This document shows positions 1 through 10,770 of a stretch of 64,000 nt of DNA, piece by piece. The stretch is taken from positions 44,359,001-44,423,000 of the forward strand of contig JARZZO010000011.1 in the NCBI GenBank assembly GCA_030544215.1, in the 5' to 3' direction. Below the pieces are notes generated by a model. That model worked only from the letters and a program-made list of their open reading frames with translations. It did not search any database and was not told the origin of the DNA. The stretch is from Zantedeschia hybrid cultivar (lineage: Eukaryota > Streptophyta > Magnoliopsida > Alismatales > Araceae). Every line of letters begins with the position of its first letter. Positions within the stretch are counted from its first letter, which is position 1. Made by a program: the position numbers and the translations under genes.

Positions 1-512
1 GAAGGCACATGATTCATATCGAGATTTTAGGAGTAGTGTGTTACAGCTTTACTTGCCTTATTACCTGTACCTTTGTTACTGCACTTGTGGGTGTGTGTGT
101 GTGGGAGGCGAGGGATCGGATGATCCCTACTGAGCCCAATTTTGGTGTGGCTTACTCCCTGCGTTTTCAGGTGTAGACCTTGTGGCGTGTGGCGGCGCGC
201 GGTGTCCTCCTTGGTGTGCGGACCAGCAGCTATCTCAGTTCCCGGGGTATGCCCCGATGTTGTTGTACTTTATTTCTGCCTGTACTTAATTAATTTGTTG
301 GACATGTAATTATTGTTGGACTGTGTACGGACATTATTATTTTACTTCCTGCGCACTGTACCTCCTTGTAGTCCGTGTGAATGTTATATTTAATCTTGTT
401 TAACGCTTACTCCTCCAGATGTGCGTATAAGATCCTGGTATGAACCTACAGTTAATGGGCCGACATCCATTTAGTGACCGGGTCTCCGGTCAGAGGATGG
501 TGGGTCGTTACA
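1..512 (+). mobile_element. 3' part of a long Ty3/gypsy LTR (subtype A), cut by the window edge
   Basis: The segment ends in GGGTCGTTACA, the 3' end shared by the long-LTR family in this window, and matches the 3' part of the minus-strand LTRs at 18216 and 22554. It carries the subtype-A signature just before the end (TGACCGGG and GGTCA around 475-495) and the conserved GGGGTATGCCCC stem-loop at 243-256. The 5' part must lie left of the window. The following 5 bases (ACCGC) are the predicted target-site duplication, to be found just upstream of its TGTAAGG start. Confidence 0.8.
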
Positions 513-1095
513 ACCGCCGTGGACGTCGTTACTCCACCGGGACGTCGGCCGCCGTCCAGAGAGAAAAACACCGCGGAGGAGATGGTGGTGGTAGTGGTGG
601 GAGTTAGGAGGTCGATGGAGTGGAGGGAGAGATGAAATGGTGGGAGGAAAACGAGGAGAAGGGGAAAAACGCCGCCGGGTCGCCGGAGGAAGAGAGGAGA
701 GAGAGGAGGAAGGAGGGGAATGAGGGAAAGGAAGGAGGGGTTCGCGGGGTCAACCAAAAGCTGGGTAAAACGCGTCGTGCATGCCCGACGTCTTTTAGGT
801 GACAGGACCGGGCCGTACACTGACAAGCCGGGGTCGTACTCTGAAAGGCGTCGTCCATCCAAGACGCCATTCAGACGATATGACCGGGGCCGTACTCTCG
901 CGACCCAAGGCCAGCCCACGTGGTGCCCACGTGGCACAGCCTAAAACGCGTCTACATTGCTGGACGCCGTTTAAACCACGTCTCGCAGGCTCGACGCGGA
1001 ACAGAACTGAGTCTTAGCCCCATCAGGGCCCGAACTAAGGGATCCGACCCCGAAAACTGACCCGATAATCGGATCCGAAAACATCAATCCTTACA
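513..1095 (-). mobile_element. 5' part of a long LTR (subtype B), minus orientation
   Basis: The reverse complement begins TGTAAGGATTGATG and matches about the first 583 bp of the LTR at 46662. It includes the pyrimidine-rich block (seen here as purine-rich 600-735) and several GCGTC/GACGC palindromes near 773-1000. Its left part should continue beyond the subtype-A LTR that ends at 512. The TSD predicted from the right flank is GGGGT. Confidence 0.7.
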
Positions 1096-2479
1096 GGGGT
1101 TTTCTTGGGGAGAAAACATAAAATGCATGTAATGAGAATTTGGATGTTTTAATGGGTATTTAGGTTCTTCTCCTCCTTCTCCACTCTGTTTGTGTTTTTA
1201 CATAATTTGGGGGAGGAAATTCCACTCCGTAGATTGAGAGAAGGCGGAAGGAGAACCTGTCTGTGAAAGTTGAATGGCGTCGAGGGACAGCGACGCCTTT
1301 TAGAAAGGCGGCTTCCACCCACGACGCGATTTGACCCAGATAACAGACTCTGTCTCTGGAACTGAATGACGTCCAAGGACAGCGACGCCTTTTTAATAGC
1401 ATCCTCCGTGAACGACGCATTTTAGGCCGATTTCCAAGGTCAGTTTTCACATGAACCAGTTTAGGAAGCTTGAATGACGTCGGCCTTGGGTGACGCGATT
1501 CAAGCCAAAACTACATTAATCCCTGCAATTAACACGTGTTTACATTGTTAGATAGTTTAGTTAATTGCATGCTTGGAAATGTACTCCGTGACGATGGATT
1601 CTACGTGATCAGATCGCGATGTGTTCTGTTTTGTGCGATCGTGGGCCTAGAGTGACAGTTGTTAGCGCTGAGACACCCTGTATCGGTGTGGGAGTGACAC
1701 GGCACCGGTGTGGGAGTGGCAGGGTGACGCCTAGAGAGAGGGTCACCTGGTGTATCCCGGGGTATAGCTAGTACCGGTGTGGGAGTGGTACATTTGGAGT
1801 GTCACTCATGCTGGGGGAAGCAGAAGTCACCTGGAGCCTCTCGGGCCGAAGTAGCCAGCGCGCTATCCGAGGGGTTGTTGTTTGGTCTCAGCGGGTCGAT
1901 GTTTTCCGCATTCGGCCATGTGACTTGTGTGTTTCGCCGAGACGCGGGTTATGGACTTGTGACAGAGTGGTTTTTAGAATTGTGCATGTTACCATTTGAA
2001 TTCATGCGTTTCATAACGAAATTGGAAAATGTATTTACTGCTTTAATTGCTTAAATTGTCTATATTTGTATTGTTATACTTGTGGGTGCGTGAGTGGGCG
2101 GTGGGGATGGAAGGATCCCCACTGAGTCTTTTCGATGAGACTCACCCCTGCGGTTTTCAGGTGAGGGTTCCAGGCAGGCGTAGCGAGGGTAGTGTTGCTT
2201 TGGGTCGCGCGCCAGCAGTCGTTGTTCCGGAGTATATTCCGGAGCCTGTATGCTTAATTATTTCCTTTCTGTTGAAGTATGTAATTATTTGCTAAGTCGA
2301 GTCGCATTGTAATAATTTTTAATTCCTGCATTTCCTTTCTAATTCAATGCGATGTGAATGTTTAGCTTAGTTTATTATTTATTTCCCATACTTATCAAAA
2401 TCCTAGTTTGGCCCCAAATTAACGATTCGGTACCCATTTAGTAATCGGATCCCCGATTATAGGGTGGCGGGTCGTTACA
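1096..2479 (+). mobile_element. 3' two-thirds of a long LTR (subtype B), plus orientation
   Basis: The segment aligns with about position 700 to the end of the 46662-48750 LTR. It keeps the palindrome arrays (1267-1500), the shared-loop hairpin cluster (1677-1800) and the GGAGTATATTCC variant of the terminal hairpin (2228-2241), and ends GGGTCGTTACA. The missing first 0.7 kb should lie left of the window, because the copy appears to be split by the minus-oriented LTR ending at 1095. It sits inside a copia LTR; the 5 bases after it, ACATC, are the predicted TSD. Confidence 0.75.
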
Positions 2480-3805
2480 ACATCGGATATCCAGTTAGAC
2501 TAGTACAGATTACTCCTGCTCATATGATGAGGGTGACTGATCTCATAAGTCACTTGTGTGGAGACACTAAGGCAAATCTTTAGGTGCTCATTGGAGAATG
2601 AGTTCACTGAACTGATCCGACTAAATCGTTGGATGGTATTGTACCTCACTGTCAACCAGCTTGATTCTATTGTCGCAGTTGTGTGGATGGTCCTCGGACC
2701 TGAGAGATCAAGGATACCTTGTCGGTGGACTTCTGTGCTTTGACCTTGGTTTACGAATCTCTAGCCACGGGATTCTAAAACACCAAGGATTGGGTACAGT
2801 GGAATACCGTCGAAGGGAATTGTGTGTTAACAAGGAATCATTCGCTCTTGGTACTTAGAGAGAGAATGCTCTAGGAAGGATGCGCGGAAGTCCCGGGCCA
2901 GGGCGGACGATAATATCGAGAAAGGAGTTTTCCGATATTTATCAGCGGCATCCAATCCAAGTGAGTCGACCGGTTAAGGTTTGACAGCACGCCATACCCT
3001 GAGTTGACTCGAGAGCATTGTATGAATGAAGGATTATATCTACACGGTAACTATCGGCGAAAAGGTTCCAACAGTGGGTTACTTAACCCTGATACCTTCC
3101 GGGTTCACGCGGTGTTGCTTGGCACCCAACGTGATCGGAGGCACGGTCGAATTCGATGTGCGACATCAATTCGATTGATTAATTAATTAATAAAGAGTTA
3201 TTAATTGATTAATAAAACCAGTGAGGAGTCACTGGGCTTATTGGGCTATTAACTGGACTGGTAATTGGGTCTAGAGGGTCACACGCAAATGATTCTCAAG
3301 GCGATGGATAAATAAGTGGATTTTATACAAACCGGGGGTTTTTATGAAAAACCGCGCGGTTAGTATAAAATATAGGGAACGGGCTGAGCAAACCAAGTTG
3401 CTGCTAACCCTAGCCGCCCCTCCTCAGTTTCTCTCTCTCTCTAGCGTCCCAGACATATCTGGATCTGCTCCACCGCTTCTCCGACTCCCATTTGACGGGA
3501 AATCGTCCGCGCGTTGCGGCGATCGTTGCGGCGACCGGCGGAAGTTTCGTGGGCTACGAAGAACGAGGAACATGAGGATATCCGTCGTGAGGAGGATCGC
3601 GTGGACTTCGCTAGAGGCAGGGCGCTTGCGCTGCTTGCGGTGTCGCACCGACAGAACCAAACGGTTGCGGATTCGAATTCGCACACGGTAAGAACTGATA
3701 ATCTGATTATCGACGTTTTAGTTTCTCAAAACGGGAATCGGATCTCCGTTTTTTTTAATTATTTCCGCTACGCGGGAGATCCGGAGAAATCCGAGAACCC
3801 AATAG
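2480..3805 (+). mobile_element. Ty1/copia LTR, 3' part
   Basis: The sequence is collinear with the reverse complement of the copia LTR at 8219-9777 and with those at 26316-27343 and 30209-31742. It ends in GAGAACCCAATA, a diverged form of the family end CCCAACA. About 250 bp of the LTR start is missing because a long LTR was inserted at 2479/2480. The ORF-like readings at 3344-3873 belong to the transcribed leader of the LTR and are not a gene. It is inserted in the 3' LTR of the gypsy element that starts at 3806. Confidence 0.75.
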
Positions 3806-4154
3806 AGGTAGCATGGTTTCTTGGGGACCAACAAATCTTATCGATATCCTTTACCAGTATCCTTATCCTTTAGTGGTATCATTTAGTACTTTTACATTTA
3901 AGTCTCTATATCTTCTATATTAGCTTTATACCCTCATTCAGCACTTCTGCACCAAATTTAACTTCTTTTTGTGATTCGAGGACACGTCTAGAAGCCTTAC
4001 AAATTACACTTAAGACCTTATAAAAATCATCTATTGCATCATAAGACATGAAGTTTTCATAATTGCATTTATACTTGTTCAGTATTTACGAATATATCAT
4101 TTTTCAAAATTATATACATGTTGGTACGTAATTTTAATCTTGTGGGTCTTTACA

Positions 4155-4170
4155 TCCTCTCCCCCTTAAA
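4155..4170 (-). other. Polypurine tract of the gypsy element
   Basis: On the minus strand this reads TTTAAGGGGGAGAGGA directly before the LTR start TGTAAAGACC. It is the plus-strand priming site of an LTR retrotransposon and fixes the 3' LTR boundary at 4154. Confidence 0.75.
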
Positions 4171-7100
4171 CAAAATTCGTCCTCAAATTTTAAATCTAAC
4201 TGAATAAATTGCTAAATATGATGAGGATCTTACTAAAATGATGTGGATACTTGCTCCTCATTTCTTCTTCTATTTCCCATGTAGCTTCTTCTGTTGACTG
4301 GTTTTTCCATAGGACTTTCACTAAAGGAATTGTCTTCTTTCTGAGCTCCTTTGTCTTGAAGTCGAAAATCTGTACTGGTTGTTCTTGATAACTCATATTT
4401 GGTTAGATCTAGAGCTCATTATAATCTATGACATGGGATGGGTCATGAAGGTATTTCTTAAGCATGGAGACATAAAAGATGTTGTGAACTGCTTCCAGAG
4501 TAGATGGTAAGGCTAACTTATATGTTGTATCTCCAACTTTCTGCAAGATTTCAAATAAATCAATATAGCAAGGTGCCAGCTTGCTTCGCTTTCCGAATCT
4601 AACAATTCCTTTTGATGGGAAAATCTTCAAAAAAACATGGTCCCCAATTTCAAAACAGACATTCTTTCTCCTCTGGCTGGCATAACTCTTTTGTCGATTT
4701 TGCGTGGCTATTAACCTTTGACGGATAAGTTAAATATTCTTTGTGCCAGCCTACACAATATCTGGTCCTATCATTTGTCTCTCTATGGACTCTTCCCAAC
4801 ATATAGGTGATCTGCAAGGTCTCCCATGTAAAGTTTCAAAAGGAGCCATTTTAATACTGGCATGAAAGTCATTTTATCCCAATCTCCTTTCCAATCCAGA
4901 CTACATGCTCTCAACATATCTTTTAGAGTCTGGATAGTTCTTTCTCACTGACCATCGATCTGAGAATGAAAGGTAGTACTGAACTTTAATTGAGTGCCTA
5001 AAGTTTCCTAGAGACTTTTCCATATTCTAGAAGTGAATCTAGAGTTTCTATCGGAGATAATTGACTTAGGGACCCCATGCAACTTTATGATATTGTTTAT
5101 GTACAGCTTGATCAAACTTTCTACTAATTATGAAATCTTAATTGGCAAGAATTTGGCAGATTTTGTGAATCTATCTACATTTATCCAGATGGCATCATAT
5201 CCGCATGTTGATCGGGGAAGACCTACAATAAAGTCCATAGTGATATATTCCCATTTCCACTCAGAAATTTTCATCTTTTGAAGTAGTCCAGAGTGTCTCT
5301 GATGTTCTGCCTTGACCTGCTGACAAACTAAGCATTTAGAAACAAAATCATCAATATCTTTCTTCATATATGGCCACCAGAAAGTACGCTTCATATCTTG
5401 GAACATCTTAGTACTTTCAAGATGAATAGTGAACCTTTACCTATGAGCTTCAATCAAAAGTTCTTTTCTTAATTCTTGGTCTTCTGGAATACATAATATG
5501 CCATGGAAATATATCACCCCACGATCATTTGTTTTAAATCCGAGCTTATCAGTCAGTTTCTTTTTTTTCTTTTTTCTTTTTTCTTTTTTCTTTTTTATTT
5601 TTTTTGGCAACTAAAGATCATTCTGCTAAGATAAGGAGGCAATAACCTCCTCAATCATCTTCCAATCTCTAATCATCATTAACCGCTTCCTGTTGAGGGC
5701 ATCGGCCACAATATTTGCCTTGCCTGGATGATAATTCAATTCAAAATCATAATCTTTTAGGAATTCTATCCAACACATTTGTCTAAGATTGAACTCTTTC
5801 TGAGAGAAAATACATTTAAGTCTCTGGTGATCGGTGAAGACTTGAAATTGCACTCCATATAAATAATGCCTTCATATTTTAAGTGCATGAACTATTGCTG
5901 CTAATTCAAGATCATGGATAAGATAATTTAGCTCATGATCTTTTAGTTGACGGGATACATAAGCAATTACCTTACCATAGTGCATAAGCATACATCCGAT
6001 ACCTTATCTTGAGGCATCAGTATAGATGACAAAACCTTCAATTCCACTAGGCAGGGCAAGGACTGGAGCCATAGTTAATCTTTTCTTTAACTCATGGAAG
6101 CGCCTTTCACATTCTTCTGTCCACAAGAATCTCACCCCTTTTCGAGTTAGCTTAATAAGTGGGACTGCTAAAGTAGCAAACCCTTCTATAAAGCGTCGAT
6201 AGTATCTAGCTAGACCTAGAAAACTCCAATTTTCCAATTAAGTATAGCTTGAATCTTGGCCGGATCAATAGCTACACCTTTAGAAATATGGCTAAGGAAT
6301 TGAATCTGTTGTAACCAGAACTCACACTTGCTGAATTTAGCATATAGTTTGTGAGTTCTGAGAGTTTCTAGAAAAATCTTCAAGTATTCCTTGTATGCTT
6401 CCTCGGTAGGACATCATCTATAGATACTACTAAAAAATTGTTTAAGTATTGTTTGAATACTCGGTTCATTAAATCCATAAAAGTTGCAGGGGCATTGGTT
6501 AAACCAAAAGGCATGACTAGAAATTCATTATGCCCATATCTGGTTCGAAATGTTGTTTTGGGAATGTCTTCTTCTTCTTTAATCCTAATCAAAGATCTAT
6601 CTTCGAAAATACAGTAGCACCTTATAATTAATCAAATAGATCATCAATTCGTGGTAGTGGATACTAATTCTTGATAGTAACTTGACTCAACTTCCTATAA
6701 TCGACACAAAACCATAAAGATCCATCCTTCTTTCTAACAAATAAAACAAGAGCACCCCGTGGAGACATACTAGGACGAATAAATCCTTTATCTAATAATT
6801 CTTGGAGTTGCTTCTTTAATTCTGCTAACTCAGCAGGTGCCATACGATAAAGAATCTTAGAGATAGACATTGTGCTCGGGAGAAACTCAATTAAGAATTT
6901 GATCTCCCTTACTGGCGACAGGCCTGGTAATTCATCTAGAAAGACATCTGGATATTCGCTTTAAGTATTTTAATGTCAGATATAGAGAGAGCTTTCTTTT
7001 CTTTTGGGATAGAAACTACACTAGCTAAGTAAGCTGAACAATCTTTATCAATGCAGCATCATGCTTTAAGTGTTGAGATGATTTGTTTTCCAAGTTTAGG

Positions 7101-7230
7101 GAGCTTAAGAGAGAACTATTCTTCCCTGCAATTCTAAAAAGAATATTTTTCATTCGCTAATCAAGCATAGCATGGTGTTGTTCTAGCCAATCTATCCCTA
7201 GGATGACATCAAAGTCTTTCATCTTAAGTA
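4171..7230 (-). pseudogene. gypsy pol remnant (RT-RNase H-integrase-chromodomain)
   Basis: Read on the minus strand from right to left. 6664-6870 holds the start of reverse transcriptase (EL...LLDKGFIRPS, then the FCVDYRKL motif). 6380-6592 holds the RT palm region with SIDDVL in place of Y/FVDD. 6004-6237 and 5626-5853 carry RT thumb and RNase H (YTDAS, then TDHQ, then the YHPGKAN/VADALNR linker). 5128-5406 is integrase zinc-finger and core start (CLVCQQVKAEH, then TMDFIVGLPRS). 4409-4630 is the integrase C-terminus, and 4196-4396 a chromodomain-like end (LVKVLWKNQS...ATWE). The order PR-RT-RH-INT-chromodomain defines a chromovirus; the domain style fits the Tekay/Del branch. Frameshifts and stops break it into at least eight pieces, so no protein can be made. 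Confidence 0.85.
5557..5606. repeat. Pyrimidine microsatellite (CTTTTTT)n
   Basis: Repeated C plus six T units interrupt the decayed pol between the integrase and RNase H pieces. It is probably a later slippage expansion. Confidence 0.85.
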
Positions 7231-7801
7231 CATGTAATTGGAGAGTCACCTACCTTCGATATCTACCTTAAGCAACGTAATGTACTTTTGGGATTGGAAA
7301 ACTCCTCTAGGAGTGAAAACAGTCATAAGAACTAGGGTTTCAACTAGATCTATCTAGTCAGGTAATGACTATATGAACTCTTCTAATCTATTATGGATAA
7401 GCTAGTTATACAGCATCTGCAGCTACCATATAATTAACTTACCATAGTTTTGCTAAGTAACATAAGCGAATCTTAGTACTCTAGTCTTCTTAAGTAAACA
7501 CCAACTTACAAATCCCTAGAGTGCTTATTCTTGTCGGACTTTTTCCCCTAAGTCCTATAGTATTTCAAGTAAGGAATTAAGTAATTAGCTAGCTTATTGT
7601 TCTATCAATTGTTCTAGTTCCTTCCTGCAACACATAACTTGCCAGGTTTATCTTGCCCTCTATATGTCACCACTATGGGGTTGCTCTCCCTCTTAAAGAA
7701 AAGTAGATCTATCCGCTTAAACCTAATTCCTCACAATCCTATGCCTACGTTCCTAGTTCAGTGGCTTAGGTTGATCATACTTATGTACTCAGTCTGGAAC
7801 T
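7231..7801. other. gypsy remnant lacking recognisable gag
   Basis: This 570-bp stretch lies between the protease-area end and the PBS. Stops occur in all frames and no gag or zinc-knuckle signature is visible, so most of gag appears to have been deleted. I see no other gene here. Confidence 0.45.
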
Positions 7802-7813
7802 TCTCTGATACCA
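7802..7813 (-). other. Primer-binding site (initiator tRNA-Met type)
   Basis: The minus strand reads TGGTATCAGAGA, one base from the canonical plant tRNA-iMet complement TGGTATCAGAGC. It lies five bases inside the LTR end at 7819 and sets the 5' end of the gypsy element on the minus strand. Confidence 0.75.
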
Positions 7814-8218
7814 TTCTCTGTAATGCCCTGCTGCCGGTTCAGTCATGCCGACTTACTTCGAATCAGCGAACGCGCCACAGTGGGAACAACCCAAACATAT
7901 ACTTACTCCAGAGTGAGCACATACATACATCCATAACATCATGAATCAACCATCATAACCACAAATTTATTCACTAATAATAAATAACGTGAATTACAAT
8001 ACTTGTCCAGAATCTCTAAACATATTCATATATTACATCAATTAAGCAGTAGTTCGATCTTCAAGCTCTAAATCTTCTAGTCCCATAGCTTAACCTTTAC
8101 TTCTCTTTGCCTGAAAAATGTTAAGGAGTAAGGGTAAGTCTCATCCGACTTAGCAAGCACATGATACCACTACATGGCTTATCATATATATGAACATAAA
8201 AAGACAACATGATAATAC

Positions 8219-9777
8219 TGTTGAGTTCTCAGCATTTCTCCGGATCGTTTATGTAGTGGACTTAAATAAAAAAAAATGACAATCCGTTTCCCGTTTCAAA
8301 AATACTAAAATCGATAATCAGATTATCGATTCTTACCGTACATGGATTCGAATCCACGACCGATTGGTTCCATCGGTGAGACACCGCAAGTCGCGCAGGC
8401 GCTTTGCCTCTAGCGAAGTCCATGCGATCCTCCTCACGATGGATATCCTCACGGTTCCTCGTTCTTCTCAACCCACGAAGCCTCCGTCGTTCGCTGCAAC
8501 GATCGCCGCAACGCGCAGACGATTTCCCGTCGAACGGGAGTCGGAGAAGCGACGGAGCAGACCCGAGGATCAAAACCGGCCTGGGGCACTAGAGAGAGAG
8601 AGGAAGAGAGGAAGCGGTGGCTAGGGTTAGTAGCAGCCTGGCCTGCTTAGCCTGTTCGCTACATTTTATACTAACTGTGCGATTTTTCATAAAAACCCCC
8701 GGTTAATATAAAACCCACTTATTTATCCATCGCCTTGAGAATCATTTGCGTGTGACCCTCTAGGCCCAATAACCAGTCCGATTAATGGCCCAATAAGCCC
8801 AGTGACTCCTCATTGGCCTGATTAATCAATTAATAACTCATATTGATTAACTAATCAAACAAATCAACGTCGCACATCAAATTCGATCGGACATCCGATC
8901 ACGTTGGGTGCCAAGCGACACCGCATGAACCCGAAAGGTATCGGGGTTAAGTAACCCACTCTTAAAACCTTTCCGCAGACAGTTACCGCGTGAATATAAT
9001 CCTTTATTCGTACAATGCTCTCGAGTCAACTCAGGGTATGGTAAACCATCAAACCCTAACCGGTCGACAAACTTGGATCGGATGCTACCAAATAATATCG
9101 GAAAACTCTTTTCCCGATATTATCGTCCGCCCTATCCAGGGACTTCCGCGCATCCTTCCTAGAGCATTCTCTCTCTAAGTACCGAGAGCGAATGATTCCT
9201 TATTGACACTCAATTTCCTTCGACGGTATTCCACTGTACCCGATCCTTGGCTGTTTAGAATCCCGTGGTTAGAAATTCATAAACCAAGGTCAAAGCACAG
9301 AAGTCCACCGACAAGGTGTCCTTGGTGTCTCAGGTCCAAGGACCATCCACGCAACTACGACAATAAAATCAAGATGGTTGATAGTGAGGTACAATACCAT
9401 CCAGCGATTCAGTCGGATCAGTTCAGTGAACTCATTCTCTAATGAGCACCTACAGATTCACCTTAGTGTCTCCACACAAGTGACTATGAGATCAGTCACC
9501 CTCATCTTATGAGTGAGAGTAATCTGTACTAGTCTAACCGGATATCCGATGTCCTTCTCAGATATCTTCCGACTAGGAACCATTAAGAATATGTGTGTTT
9601 AAGTGATCAGTCTCATTAGTATAATCTCATCATAATCTGATCACCATCACACATATCCACGGACTTCATTATGAGACGATAATTAAAGCGAATTATACAT
9701 AATGAATAATGCCATTATATTAATAAATAAATGAGGTTACAAAGTCATATTGGCTAGTAAGCCACCTAAGACTAACA
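8219..9777 (-). mobile_element. Ty1/copia 3' LTR, apparently complete
   Basis: This 1559-bp LTR begins TGTTGAGTTCTC on the plus strand (the reverse complement of the GAGAACCCAACA family end) and finishes ...GACTAACA. It is followed at once by ATCTCCCACTTGG, the reverse complement of the copia polypurine tract. The purine-to-TGTTAG junction makes this the 3' LTR of a minus-strand element whose coding region runs rightwards. It interrupts the gypsy 5' LTR at 8218. Confidence 0.85.
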
Positions 9778-10770
9778 ATCTCCCACTTGGACTAAAGCCA
9801 ATCACCTTTATGCTCTAAACCTATAGACTCTAGGTAACGCTCAAACACATTTTGAGCCAACAGCTTTGTCAGTGGATCTGCTACATTGTCGACAGATGGA
9901 ACTCTTTCCACCACTACATCTCCTCTGGATATGATCTCTCTGATAAGATGAAAGTGCCTCAGAATATGCTTTGATTTCTGATGAGACCGCGGCTCTTTCG
10001 CTTACGCAATGGCTCCATTATTGTCGAACAACAGTGGAACAGGTTCAGAGATGCTGGGAACTACGCGGAGGCCGGTGATGAATTTTTCTTCAACCACGTT
10101 ACTTCCTTGGCGGCTTCAGCTGCAGCAATGTACTCACTCAGCTTCAGTCGTCGAATCTGCAGTGGTTGCTTGCTTGGAACTCTTCCAGCACACTGTGCCT
10201 CTGTTCAAAGTAAATACAAATCCAGATGTAGATTTACTATCATCTGGATCTGACTGGAAACTCAAGTCAGTATAATCTCGCAGTTTCAAGTCACCTCCTC
10301 TATAGACAAGAAATATATCCTTAGTTCTTCTCAAGTACTTAAGGATACATTTCACTGTCTTCCAGTACTCTTCGCCTGGATCAGCCTGAAATCTGCTCGT
10401 AACACTTAGAGAATATGCTACATCAAATCGTGTACATAGCATGGCATACATGATAGATCCTATGGCAGAGACATAGAGTACTCTATCCATGAATGCTCTC
10501 TCATTAGGAATCTTAGGAGACTGCTCCTTTGAGAGATTAATTCCATGTCTCATCGGTATGAAATCTGTCTTGGAATTTTTCATGCCAAACCTTTTGACTA
10601 TAATATCTATGTACATGGATTCGGTCATTCCGAGCATCCTCTTTGATCTATCTATATAGATCCGTATTCCCAATACGTAGAATGCTTTTCCCAGATCCTT
10701 CATAGAGAAGTTTTTCGACAACCAGATCTTTACTGATGACATCATAGCTACATCATTTCCAATGAGTAGT
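9778..10770 (-). pseudogene. copia RNase H and C-terminal RT remnant
   Basis: The minus-strand frame 10134-10745 gives the end of copia reverse transcriptase and the start of RNase H. It contains the MKDLGKAFYVLGI motif, the SLSVTSRFQADPG segment, YLRRTKD and the GTVCWKSSKQATTADSTTEAE block. RNase H continues in 9800-10134 (RSHQKSKH-like and the catalytic ADP/LTK tail) but with stops. The polypurine tract is at about 9778-9790. The reading frame is cut at 10770 by a solo LTR and resumes at 13234, where the catalytic Y-V-D-D motif straddles the insertion. Confidence 0.9.

Larger units (their letters stand above)
3806..8218 (-). mobile_element. Degenerate Ty3/gypsy chromovirus (main block)
   Basis: The layout from left to right is: 3' LTR remnant 3806-4154, polypurine tract, decayed pol, primer-binding site at 7802-7813, and the first 400 bp of the 5' LTR (7819-8218). 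The LTR has ends TGTAATGCCC...TTTACA. The 3' LTR remnant matches 27844-28189, which I read as the far end of this element's 5' LTR, separated by the copia insertion. The gag-sized space is missing: only about 0.6 kb lies between the protease area and the PBS. Many stops and indels indicate an old insertion. Confidence 0.75.

Noticed and set aside
513..1095. Autointegration product: LTR end joined to an inverted LTR start.
   Set aside because: The LTR ending at 512 is subtype A while the inverted piece and the following piece are subtype B, and about 125 bp are missing at the second junction. Nesting explains the fragments more simply.
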